From the NCBI GenBank assembly GCA_023105745.1, contig JALGQZ010000009.1, forward strand, positions 18,214,564 through 18,278,563: 64,000 nucleotides of DNA, in the 5' to 3' direction. This DNA is from Austropuccinia psidii (Eukaryota > Basidiomycota > Pucciniomycetes > Pucciniales > Sphaerophragmiaceae). The notes beneath the pieces are model-generated. The model was given only the letters and a program-made list of their open reading frames with translations, was not told the DNA's origin and ran no database searches. This document shows positions 12,415 through 22,480 of the stretch, piece by piece (positions within the stretch are counted from its first letter, which is position 1; each line of letters opens with the position of its first letter). The position numbers and the translations under genes are program-made.

Positions 12415-12732
12415 AGGCTCAGAATCACTATCATGTAAAGATAAATTCTTTGTTTCTTTTGTGTCTTCAGCTTTATATATTTATATCTCACTTACTATTG
12501 TCTTTTTGGGACAAGTGTTTTCCAAATGAGATGTACTTCCACATTTATGACATTTCAAAGGATCTTTTTCATGTGGTTTATTGGGCTTTAGAATTGGTTT
12601 CCCACTGGTCTTGTTGTCCATTGGGGGTTTATATCAATTCCTTCCAATTTTTGTCCTAGTTGTGATGTCTTCCATGGAATTGATATAATATTCTGTAGAG
12701 AAATGCTCAATACATCTACTTCTCATAGCATG

Positions 12733-13277
12733 CTAAAGGTCACCACCAAATTTTCTTAATATCATTTTATGAATCATTGTTTCAGACATATCAGGGTGAA
12801 GACTAGTTAGTCTGTATTTTTGTTTAAGAAACCAAGATATGGGCCTGTCTCTCTCAATATTAAGAAATGGCTTCTTCAAAAGAATTTTCCATTTTGAATC
12901 TCCAGGAATCATTTGCCCATTTGGAAATAATTTGTTCTTTCTACCAATTCCAAGAATGTTTACCATGGTCTTGCCTCATTTTGTAATACCCTTTCTTTGC
13001 TGATTTGGTAAGCAGGGAATTTAATCTGGAAATTATGTATTCATCCAGTATGTTAAAGTCTTCTTTAAAAATATCAATTGTTTTCATAAGTTCTATATGA
13101 TTATATTCTCCTTCACCACTGAAGGTTGGCCATTCCTCTAATCTTGGAATGTCTTTAAAATTACAAGCAGTCTCCACTCCTGCATTACTTGAAATTGTAT
13201 GATGTAAGTCATTATTCAAGCTTAGCACAGTTATGTCAAGAATTGGTTTGGACTGTCTTGGCAATTCATTCTTCAGT
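12733..13277 (-). pseudogene. Capsid-like region, element 2 (decayed)
   Basis: Two frames, 13277-12941 and 12966-12733, together give the capsid-type (retrotransposon Gag) domain: [20 protein letters not shown], then the KWANN/LKQK-type block and LHPDMSETMIHKMILRKFGG. A frameshift near 12955 lies where elements 4 and 6 read through. The 464-bp insertion lies immediately upstream (13283). Confidence 0.8.
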
Positions 13278-13282
13278 GATAT

Positions 13283-13399
13283 TGTCACATCGTGGAATGT
13301 GATCTACAACTTGCCAGTATTAATTGGTCTTTCAACCTGTTTAATAGCATTTTTGGCAAGAGTTCCCTTTTCTGAGGTCTGGAAGACAGCATTGTGGTA
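13283..13399 (+). repeat. Left terminal direct repeat of the TRIM-like element
   Basis: 117 bp beginning TGTCACATCGTGG and ending ATTGTGGTA; pairs with 13630-13746. Confidence 0.85.
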
Positions 13400-13629
13400 A
13401 TAAACCGGTTACCAACGTCATGGGTTCAATTACGGTTGGAGACAAGAGGTCATCTCAATCAAACAACCAGAAATCACTGGGTTTTCCACTCCATTGGCGT
13501 ACAAGGGTTCCACCCCTTGGGGGTTCCTTGTAGGCTCCTGTTGTGACTAATGTAACTCCATGAGGGTGACATGGGTAATATCATCAGTTACATGCACTTT
13601 GGGACACAGTGCTCTAAACCCGGGGGTAC

Positions 13630-13746
13630 TGTCACATGGTGGAATGTGATCTACAACTTGCCAGTAGTAATTGGTCTTTCAACCGGTTTAATAGCCTTTT
13701 CGGCAAGAGTTCCCTTTTCTGAGGTCTGGCAGACAGCATTGTGATA
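13630..13746 (+). repeat. Right terminal direct repeat of the TRIM-like element
   Basis: 117 bp beginning TGTCACATGGTGG and ending ATTGTGATA, followed by the duplicated GATAT. Confidence 0.85.
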
Positions 13747-13751
13747 GATAT

Positions 13752-14045
13752 ATTATTGATACTTGATTGAATATCTTATTTCAATTCAAGTCTTTCTTTA
13801 TCACTTTTTTCCAATTACTCTTGTAAAAGAGCTGAATTGTTGCAAGTTGAGTTTTTCAAGTTCTGAACTTGTATTCTTAATTCTTTCAACTGTCTAGCTA
13901 TAAAAGAAAGAGAATTGTCATCTGGATGATTGAGTAAGGTAACTTTAGACTCAATTCTTGCACAAATTTGCGTCAAGGACAAGATATTGTCTTTATTCAT
14001 ATTTTCTAGACCAATTATGGTCTTTTGTGACTCTTTTACTTGCAA
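13752..14045 (-). pseudogene. Coiled-coil linker upstream of capsid, element 2
   Basis: The fragment 14045-13815 is rich in Lys, Glu, Asn and Leu (for example LSLTQICARIESKVTLLNH and FIARQLKELRIQVQNLKN). It corresponds to the coiled-coil linker before the capsid domain in element 4 (22480-22900). The bases down to 13752 continue it in broken frames until the TRIM-like insertion. Confidence 0.65.
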
Positions 14046-14127
14046 TATTTATCTCCACAAATTTGGTTGGATATACTCAAAATTATGAAGCTTTGCTACA
14101 ATTTCTTTATTACAAGTTTCACAAGTT

Positions 14128-15058
14128 CTACTTCTTTGGAAAATATTGGTTCAACATTTCCTCCTCCTTGTTTTTGAATTCCATCAGAGTTTTTTCCATA
14201 ATGAACATATTGTTCATGGCTGTTTTCTGCTTCTTGGGAGTTCTGTAATTCTGTGGGTAAGGCTTGGTGCACTTGGATTTTTCCTTTCCCTTTGCCTTCT
14301 GCTTGCCCTTCTTATGGCTCTCTTGGATTTCCTTGTCCTTGTTTGGCACTTGTTGAGGTTGATTTTTGCTTGTGGAGGCTTGGGGAGCTTCTACTGGGCT
14401 GTTCTCCTTTCCTTGGGCCAACTTATTCTTCTGGTCCTCTGACAAAATGCTTTGGTTTTTCAACCAAGCTTTTATCTGTTGGACTTGTCCCTTGCAAGAC
14501 ATGGGTTTCCAACCCCTCAGAAGTTCTTCTGTCTTTTCTGGGCCCATGAAATTATTCACCTGAAGATAAGAATTCATTGTGCCTATCCAAAGACTTGGAA
14601 GAAGTTCCCACTCCTGCTGCTTTTCTGCCATAAACCAATTCTTGTACTGAGACTGGTATACCTCTATTGTTGCCTTCTGGAAATTATTCAGGTCTGACAA
14701 CAGGACTGGCAGTTATGTCATCTTCTGGACTCTCAATGGGAGTGTCAAAGGGGCTGGCTAACCTTTGGGAACTGGTGAAAGCTCTGGCATCCTGCATTTG
14801 TGCCTCTCCTCTGGGCTGAAATTCTTGTCTTTTGGATTTATGACTTGAATGTCCTGGTCCAGATCCATTTCATTGGATGGAGTAGTTGCTTCCACTTCTA
14901 GTAGGAGTAACTTCATATCAATTTTAAGCAAAATGGACTAATCAATGAATTGAATTCAACTGCTGGACCCTTTAAGGGTTCTTTTGTAATTAAACCCCTT
15001 GGTGCTGGGCTGGGTTGAGTTTCAATACTAGATTCTGATGCTTCAGAGTCTGAAGAGC
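14128..15058 (-). pseudogene. Spliced overlapping ORF of element 2 (relic, largely open)
   Basis: Third exon 14693-14128 (about 188 codons) is fully open and matches the +1-frame products of elements 4 and 6: SQYKNWF, an EW.LLPSLW block, GWKPMSCK, a basic Lys/Gln stretch and the ending KPYPQNYR...TLMEF...FPKK. Upstream, exon 14897-14763 (135 nt) carries SNEMDLD and RMPEL and connects across a 69-nt intron (GTTAGC...TGTCAG). An acidic first exon (SSDSEASESS) connects across a 71-nt intron (14968-14898). Junction phases agree with the other families. The ATG in the first intron (14916) is shifted out of the Gag-Pol frame by indels, so only the spliced product remains nearly intact. The start codon is unresolved. 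Confidence 0.6.
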
Positions 15059-15600
15059 TTTCTCTGATGTATGACAATAGAGAAAAGTAAAAATATCTTT
15101 TCTTTTGTCCAAAAATAACAATAACTTATAAGCTCAACTTTCTGGATAAAATTGTTGTAATGTAATTTATGGCAAATTACATCAAAATTAAGGAAAAATG
15201 TCTAAAGATTAAAGAAAAAATGTTTTTAATAAAGGTTTTCGAATTTTTTATCTGATTTTAGATTCTCCTTAAAGAAATAATCATTCTGAAATTAATAAGT
15301 TATTAATCAAAATTGTATTATTATTCACTTTATACTAGAATAACTCAAAGAATGAGTTTCAAATCTGTGATGTGAAAAAGCCACTGGTTAGACAAAGGAA
15401 ATTTATTCCAAGTCACTCAATAGTATATTGTTTCAAACAATATTCTTAATAAGAAATAACTTTATTAATATTATAAATAGTTTGTAAAAGGGATAAGTCC
15501 CCAAAAAAGCCAATATTAAGATAAATATGGCAATTATATGTCAAAAAGGAGTAAAGTAAGGTCTAGAATATGATTTATGTCCCAAAAATTGGTTAAAATG
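15059..15600 (-). other. Leader of element 2
   Basis: AT-rich, no ORF of note. Lies between the PBS box and the first acidic exon. Confidence 0.5.
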
Positions 15601-15615
15601 ATGGCCAGGCCCCCA
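15601..15615 (-). other. Primer-binding-site box of element 2
   Basis: Minus strand TGGGGGCCTGGCCAT, two bases inside the LTR; differs only at its end from the box in elements 1, 4 and 6. Confidence 0.7.
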
Positions 15616-15617
15616 AA

Positions 15618-17697
15618 TGTAAGGTCTTTCTATGAAACTCTTGATAATAGTAAAAATATCAAGAGTACTATGACTGTCCTCAGTAGAAAAATAGAATATG
15701 ACAAAGTATTATAGCCAAACATTAATTATAATTAATAAAAAATAAATATATTAAAAAAATAAATTTGATTATTATTATATAATATAATAATGAAAAAAAC
15801 TATTAATAATTATTCTATTATTTGTATGGTCACTGACAGTTATAACAATAAAAAGTGTAAAGCAATTAATGAGACAATTACATGTGGAAAATATAAATAT
15901 TTAACCACTTATAAATAATATAAATATTATTTATAAAAAGAAATTGTAACACACACTGTGCAGATGTAATTCCTATAGAAAAATGTTATACAGAAAAATT
16001 GATAATAAATAAAAAAATTATAGAATTTTAGAGAAAATCTTACTTATAATATATATTTAATAAAACAGTTATTATATTAAATAATTATTATAAGTCAAAA
16101 GCACGCCAAAAATCAATACTTTAATTTATAAAGCAGCGTTTTAGAATGAAAAATATGATTAAACAGTTTCTGAGAGGAATTTGTGGATTATAAAAGATAT
16201 TTTAAAGACAATAATTTTATAAAAGAAAATATATTATTGGTGATTAAAACAATAATCTGAATTCTATGATTTCAATTCTTTAATTTAAAATTAATAAAGA
16301 ATAAAATAACCTCAGAATTATCATAATAATAATATTTCATATGTAATAAAACTTTCCCTGTTTAGATGTCTAATATGATTGAATTGGATTGAATTTCTGA
16401 ACAAAAACCACAATGAATAGACTCTTTATGTCTGGAGAGCATCTCTATTGATTCATAATGGATATAGAGGGCATGCTCAGGTCAAAATTGACAAACCATG
16501 CTTAAAAATAAAATTCTTAGCTAAAGGTACCTTATTTCTAATTTCAATTTCAAGTTACTGGTGTTATTCTTAACTCCAAGTAGCTTTAATCCTCATTGAA
16601 GTTAATTATTTTAGGTTGTAATATGAAATGAGTTTATTTATATCAAGGTTCATCACATGAACAACTTGAAAATAAAGCTCCAAGCAAAAATATCTTGAAC
16701 TCAATTTCCATTAATTTTGAAAGAAATCTTAATTTTCTCTAAGTATGATTAAAAGGGTAATTTTCCAGCCTAATTACGGATAAAACCTGTTTATAAAGGA
16801 TACTTAAAATTGAATCTATGCACAGATAACATTGAATTGTAATCTGTGTGAAATTTGCAAGCAAATGAATTAAGATTTGGACTTTAATGAATTTTTGAAT
16901 TTATTGAATGCTTGTCAATTTAATGTTTTAAGATTATTTAAGATTTGAAATCTCTTAAAACTTTAATTTCAAGCTTTCATATTGGGCTTTACCTTTGTCA
17001 GTTGAAATTCCTGTCCAACTTGAGATGAAAACAGCTTAAACTTTAAGGTTGGATCAAAGTCTAATCTTAAAGTTTGAATAAGGTTGAAAATCCTCAAATA
17101 CAGGTGGAAAACCTTAATTGAATCCTTGGAGATCCAAAAACATGGGTACCCTGCTCTGTTTGGTCTTTTTCCTTTGTCCCACCTTTTTGCATGGACTTTA
17201 CCCTTTTATTTATTTAAAGCCATACTATGGCCTTAAATACTTGTAAATTGAGCCCACCCAGGCTTTACATCCTGTATGGCAAATCCTTAGCCAATTCAGT
17301 AAATATAAAAAATACCTCAATTTTAACTGAAATTTTGGTAAGTTTGCATAAAACTTATGCAACGTTAAATCTAATTTTATTTAAGCTTGAATTCAACAGC
17401 TTTAGAAAATGTTAAAAAAAGTTACACTAGTACTGTGAGATTCTCAAATCTTCCAATACCTTAAGAAATAAGCATTTTTGGGTATAACAACCTTTGGGTG
17501 TACCCTAGGTTATTTTTGGTGTAGAATCCAAAAATAATATAATAATTATAACTTTGTTTATCCAAAAATAAGCTATACTTATTTTTTGTAAATTTTTATT
17601 TTATTTTCAACTGAAAATTCTGTTCAAGACTAAATTAGCTGTATATAAAGTTATTTATGGCCTTATGGGTATGTCATATATACCTCACACGCTCAAA
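15618..17697 (-). repeat. 5' LTR of element 2 (family B)
   Basis: A 2,080-bp LTR, minus orientation. The plus-strand left end TGTAAGG follows the PBS box. The right end is GCTCAAA where the sister LTR has GCTCACA. Positions 16821-17697 align with 7621-8547. Flanking sequence on the right is pol of element 3. Confidence 0.82.
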
Positions 17698-19166
17698 GAA
17701 TCAGTAAGAGTGGATCATTGGTTAAGGCGTGTCTTAAATATTCAAAGGATCTGACTCTGCCAACAGTCTTTTCAAACATTGTGTCGTTGTCACACAATTT
17801 ATACAGAGGTCTTGCTATGGATGCAAAATCTTTAATTTGATGTCTGTAATATCCTGTAAACCGCAAAAATGACTTAATTTCTTTTTTATTTTGAGGGATG
17901 GCTTTCAGTAGTACTGCTTGTACTTTTCTTTTGTAAATTCCAAGGGATAAACCAGATACTACATGTTCCAGTGGTTTGAGTTCTTTTAATCCAAAATGAT
18001 ATTTTTTCAAAGGAATTTTCACATTACAGATTGGATTTTAGTCAAAAATCTGGATAATCTGTATATATGTTCTTACCAAGTCTTGGAACAGAGAATAATG
18101 TCATCAACGTAAAGGATCAAACATCATTCTGAAGGCTCTTCAGGAAAGATTTCATTCATCATCCTTTGGACATGTGAAGGTGCATTCTTGATACCAAAAG
18201 GCATCCTCAAATATTCATATACTCCACAATGAACAATAATTCTGAAGTATTTTCTTGCCCTTGGTGTCACAAAATTCTGATGGAATCCTTTAAGGGCATC
18301 CATAGTGCTTATATATACTTCTTGAGATATCTGGGTAAGGGCAATTTGGATTTTTGGTATTGGGTACCTGTCTGGAACAGTGTAAGTGTTCAGAGCTCTA
18401 AAGTCCCAAACCATTCTAAATTTTCCATTATGCCATACCACTATGACTGGTGTAGTTCTTTCTAATTCCTCATTGTGCCCAACCTTCCTTATTACACCAA
18501 GATCTAGAAGTTGTTTAATATGAATTTCCAGAGATTCTCTTGATTTAGGACTTGCCAGATATGCAGATCTTCTTAAGAGTGGTGGATAAGGTTTTTTATT
18601 AATAAGGATGATGCCAACTTCATGACCAACAATTTCCCCAAAGGTTCTTTGTCTGATGTAAATTCTTTTTTGTGGTCATATAAAAGGGCAGAAACTTCAC
18701 TTTCCTGTTTATCAGTCAGATAAAGGCTTATTTAAGCTTCATTTAACTTCTCAGAGTTTAATTTCTCCAACTATAAGTTGAGTGGTGATACTTTGCTTAC
18801 TGTAATTTGCCTTTTAAATGGTAAAAAGGCAAATTTTCAATGCTTATTGTCTCCAATAGTCAAGTATCTGTCCTGGTTGTTATGTAGGTCTATTCCATAC
18901 ATGATCCAATAGTCATTTCCCAATATAAAATGGGTAATAGAGAAGTTTTCCATGAAAGAAAATTAAAAAGTTATTGTTAGATTTCCATTTATGTGTGGAA
19001 ATATGACAGTAGTCTCAAATATGCCTAATGCTTTCATTGGACTACTTGAACTATCAAATTTTATGCCATCCATTGGGAATAATTGATCTCCAAAATTTGG
19101 TACACATGTCTTGCGAAAAGATTTTACAACACAAGATAAGAAGGCTCTTGGGTCAAGTAAAGGTTT
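17698..19166 (-). pseudogene. Protease, RT and RNase H start of element 3 (decayed)
   Basis: Minus-strand pol remains. From right to left: protease with LDPRAF (the usual DTGAF triad is DPR), a KFDSS-x-PMKALGIF block, an RT N-terminus with PAYLASPKSRES-like text, [40 protein letters not shown] (18441-18124), then YVDDIIL near 18100 and the connection region to NDPLLLIL (18022-17698). Several stops and frameshifts break it. The left end stops where the LTR of element 2 begins, so RNase H and integrase lie beyond the window's left edge. The right end stops at the tip of the lone inverted LTR; the upstream part resumes at 31314. Confidence 0.85.
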
Positions 19167-19187
19167 TGTAAGATTTGTCTATGAAAG
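19167..19187 (-). repeat. Tip of the lone inverted LTR, left of element 4
   Basis: The 21 bases TGTAAG...GAAAG match the terminus of a family C LTR read in the opposite direction (TGTAAG...GAAAC). The remainder of this LTR continues right of element 4 at 29477. The final GAAAG is the left copy of the target duplication of element 4. Confidence 0.8.
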
Positions 19188-21111
19188 TGTGAGCCTTGAG
19201 GTATATTTTACATACCCAAATAGGCCACAATTATCTTAAAAAGAAATTTTGAATTATGCAAAACTCATAAGTCATGCATATATCCAAAATTCATCATTTT
19301 CAATTTCAGAAAAGATGAATAACTTTTTATTGAGTAAGTAAATCCATGGATTTAAGACCAGATTTGGATTCTACACAAAAATTCACCTAGGGTAGCTCCA
19401 TAGAGTGAATAAGCTCAATTTAAGTATTTGAGGTGGTAAAATGGAAAATACTTCAATACCACATCATTAATACCACATAAAAGATCCGTGAAAATTTTTG
19501 TTTTTCTTGATTTTTAGCCAAAATAATAGGAAAGTGAGAAATCCCATGTTACATATACACTAAGAATAGTGTTATGCATGTTTTGAGCACTTAATATCAT
19601 GGTATTCTTACATGGACTTTTGGTACACCCATAGTGGATATCTCACTTTAAGCTTAAATTACTATTTTGACGTAAAAATTGGGCAAGGGGGACAAAAGAC
19701 ATCAAAGAGAGCCAGGGTACCCAACTTCTGAGGCCTCAGAGGCGTGGATAGCTCCAGAGCATGGATCCATGGCTCATCTTGGCCCAATTGGTAAACTAAA
19801 ACTCTTTGGGAACTTGGTTACCAAGTTACACCTACTGTAATCATAAGAAAAATAGCAAATAACCTGCTATTTTGACGTGCCAAGGAGGTAATAAGCTACT
19901 TAGACTCCTGTAACCACGTCAATTCTTGATGAATTTCCATGACTAGACCCTAAAAGAGTAATTAAACCCTTTTGGGATCCATATTCATTGATTTACCTCA
20001 TAGCAACCAGCAAAATACTGCTATTTGCAATTCTACGTAGAAATAAGGTAAAAACTTCAAAAATTCATTAAAAATACAAATCTCAATGAATCCTTCTGAA
20101 ACTTCCAGGACCAATGGAGAACTGTATTATCTATGGTACAACCAAAAAGAATTATGGTTTTACTAGTAAAATTAAAAGTTTTACTTACAGTCCATTTTTG
20201 ACCATTCTACGTGAAATACTGAATCTTCAAAAATTCACAGTAATTACAACCTGTGATGAAATTGGCAATAACATTGATAACTTTGAGAAATCAATGATTA
20301 TTTTAGAATAAAAGAAGATTTACAGATGTTACTCCTTTTATTCTTAACCATATTGGGGTTGGTAGTCACGTAAAAGCATCAATTAAGTAATTATGATAAT
20401 CTTACGTGACAACAGATGATGCAATCATTAATCCAAAAGGGTTTATTGTTTTCTCACTCAATGGTTTTTCAGTTTGCTCCATGGCACGCCTCTGTGAGCT
20501 GTTGTTGACTTAAAAGAAGCCTATTCTTGCTGTTTTTTCCGTATGATCATCTTATAAATTTATTAAACCATTATTACCAACAAGTAAGTATTAGTTCAAC
20601 TATTCTTAAGTATTTTTAAATCTTTCAGATTCAATCAGAAAGACGTGAAATCATAGAATCCAACTATATATTGTTGTAATACTGTTATAAATCATCTTGA
20701 TCCCTTAAATCCACAATTCCACGTCAAATTTCTCTACTCTTATCTTTCAATAAGTTCTTTGGAGTATTAGTGAGTCATTTATCTTTAATTCTTAAAAGTT
20801 TTTCTCTAGTAATAGTTTTCTTCAAGAATTATCTTTATAATTATTCTTGCAAAAGATAATTATATATTAAAATAATTTTTTATTATTTTAATAAAGAAGT
20901 TTTTATTATTAAATTCTTCTTGTAATTGATTCTTGTAGACAATTACTTGCTCACTGTTAAAATCACTAGTAGTGCTTAACACGTGAAAGAAATAATTTTT
21001 AATTATTTAATTGTGGTTATAATAATATTTCATTATTATATTTCATAAGAACAGACATAGTACTGTTGATTAATAGTAATATTATCATCAGTTTCATAGT
21101 CACATCTTACA
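19188..21111 (+). repeat. 5' LTR of element 4
   Basis: 1,924 bp, TGTGAGCC...CTTACA. It contains a TATA-like TATAAATT (20553-20560), a strong donor CAA|GTAAGT (exon end 20583) that could supply the A of a split start codon, and repeated ACGT motifs. A 65-codon ORF at 20114-20311 recurs in the 3' LTR but has lost its start in the lone LTR; I do not call it a gene. Confidence 0.95.
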
Positions 21112-21113
21112 TT

Positions 21114-21129
21114 TGGGGGCCTGGCCGTG
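21114..21129 (+). other. Primer-binding-site box of element 4
   Basis: TGGGGGCCTGGCCGTG, two bases after the LTR end; identical in elements 1 and 6. Confidence 0.75.
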
Positions 21130-21492
21130 TTTTTTGAACCTTGTACCCTTAATTAATATATTTTTAAGCTCTAAAATATATTAATTTAATTAATTTTTTT
21201 CTTTCAATTTGGAGTTAAAATATGTTTATTTTTGAAATTGTTTTAAAATCTTTTTCATTGAGGAATTTGGTTTAATTTTATATTGTTTTTACACGTGGCT
21301 TTTTCACATCCAAAAACTTATAAAATTATTCTTTGAGTTACTCTGAATTAATTTTCATTCAAAATCTTAAATTTTAATTTTTTTTCTTTAAAAAGAATAA
21401 TTTTTTTAATATTAAAAAATATAAAACTTATAAAAAATCTTTAAAAAATATTTTAAAAAGTATAAAAAATAATTTTTTCTCTTTTCTTTTAG

Positions 21493-22480
21493 TGTCTTTA
21501 ATCAAATACTGTGCAGCTGGCAACAGACTCAGTAAAAGATATATCACTAGTCCAGAATCTTCAGAAGCAGAATCTGAAGACAGTATTGAGGTGCAGATTG
21601 CTAAAAGAGGCACCTTATTCAACTCAGAAAAAGCTAAATTACCACCAAAAGGTGTGTATTTTATCTTATATTTTCACCTTTTATCTTTAAATTGACGTGA
21701 AAATGGTGCATACCAGAAATGGAAGCAACTATTCAGTCCAACCAGATGGATGTGGACAAGGAAGAGGCAAGACCAAATCCAGAAGTGCCAAATCTTCCAC
21801 AAGAAAGGCACATCTGGAGGATGCCAGAGTTGCCCACCATTCCCCAAGGTCTGTACCAACAGATTTTGACGTGAATTCTGAGCCTGAACTAATTTATGAT
21901 AATATTTCCAGGGCTGAACCATTTTCAGGTGGCAGCAATAGAAATATATCAGAGCCAGTACAAAAATTGGTTCAGAGCAGCCAAAGAAGAGGAGTGGGAA
22001 ATCTGCCCAAGCCTTTGGCAGGGGGCCATGAACTCCTACTTACACATCAAGAGCTTTCTGGGTCAGGAGAAGACCATAGAACTCTTAGGAGGTTGGAGCC
22101 CCCTGTCTTGCAAAGACAAGGTCAAAAAGATAAAGAATTGGTTGAAGAACCAGAGTCTTTTATCCATAGACCAGAAGAAAGAATTGGAAATGACTCCAAC
22201 TTTGGAGACAGAGGCACCAGTGGCATCTACCAGCTCCAAACCAGCTCCAGAAGCATCCAAGGACAAGCCCAAAGGACCTCAAAAGAAACAGAGAGGTCCC
22301 AAGAACCATCAAGGCAAGGGCAAAGGCAAAGCCAATTGGCACAGACCTTACCCACAAGGGTACAGGATCCCCAGATTGGAGCCTTCAGCCGTGGACAGTG
22401 TCTTCAATATGGCCAGAACTCTTATGGAATTCACAGCCAAAGAGCAGGAAAGGATGAACAGGACTTTTCCACGCAAATAA
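21493..22480 (+). CDS. Spliced overlapping ORF of element 4 (+1 frame to Gag-Pol), function unknown
   Basis: Proposed coding exons 21493-21651, 21717-21848 and 21912-22480, preceded by an upstream A (donor at 20583), give exactly 287 codons with the stop. First exon is acidic (SSEAESEDS); the second (132 nt) reads SNQMDVD and RMPELP; the third has [26 protein letters not shown], a basic Lys/Gly/Gln stretch and the ending [10 protein letters not shown]...[11 protein letters not shown]...FPRK. The third exon overlaps codons of Gag-Pol in the +1 frame. The same product with the same junction phases can be built in elements 2 and 6, and its C-terminal motif also survives in element 3. No known domain. 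The basic middle suggests nucleic-acid binding; it may be an extra Gag or accessory protein. Splicing is inferred from sequence only. Confidence 0.62.
21652..21716 (+). promoter_or_regulatory. Retainable intron containing the Gag-Pol ATG (element 4)
   Basis: 65 nt, donor G|GTGTGT, acceptor ACCAG|AA. The Gag-Pol ATG (21703-21705) lies 11 nt before the intron's end and follows an in-frame TAA at 21688. Retaining the intron gives Gag-Pol; removing it gives the spliced +1 ORF. Confidence 0.6.

Larger units (their letters stand above)
13283..13746 (+). mobile_element. 464-bp terminal-repeat element (TRIM-like) inserted in element 2
   Basis: Two direct repeats of 117 bp (13283-13399 and 13630-13746, about eight differences) flank a 230-bp core without a useful ORF. 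Repeat ends are TGTCAC...GTGATA or GTGGTA, close to an LTR-type TGTCAC...GTGACA. The block is flanked by a perfect 5-bp duplication GATAT (13278-13282, 13747-13751). Just before the second repeat is CCCGGGGGTAC, a possible polypurine tract, which suggests plus orientation. Size and structure match terminal-repeat retrotransposons in miniature, non-autonomous derivatives mobilised by LTR elements. The orientation is tentative. Confidence 0.8.
7621..17697 (-). mobile_element. Element 2: degenerate chromodomain Ty3/gypsy retrotransposon (family B)
   Basis: Minus-strand element with 5' LTR 17697-15618, PBS box, spliced-ORF relic, decayed Gag-Pol (13277-8705), polypurine tract 8559-8548 and the start of its 3' LTR (8547-7621). 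The rest of that LTR, corresponding to 15618-16820, was displaced beyond the left edge by element 1. The element itself cuts the pol of element 3: the right flank (17698) resumes that pol in the RNase H region. Scattered nonsense codons, at least two frameshifts and diverged LTRs mark an old copy. A 464-bp element (13283-13746) is inserted between its coiled-coil and capsid regions. Confidence 0.88.

Noticed and set aside
13395..13450. Possible tRNA gene in the TRIM-like core
   Set aside because: Only a T-arm-like stretch is visible; no acceptor, D or anticodon arm could be folded convincingly.
14146..14697. Several plus-strand ORFs of 65-98 codons opposite the element 2 spliced ORF
   Set aside because: They are the antisense of a conserved minus-strand exon, rich in Leu/Phe/Cys, and have no counterpart in other elements.
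21703..22480. Programmed ribosomal frameshift between Gag and Pol
   Set aside because: In element 4, capsid, knuckle and enzymes are all in one frame, so no shift is needed; the +1 ORF ends before the capsid and does not lead into it.
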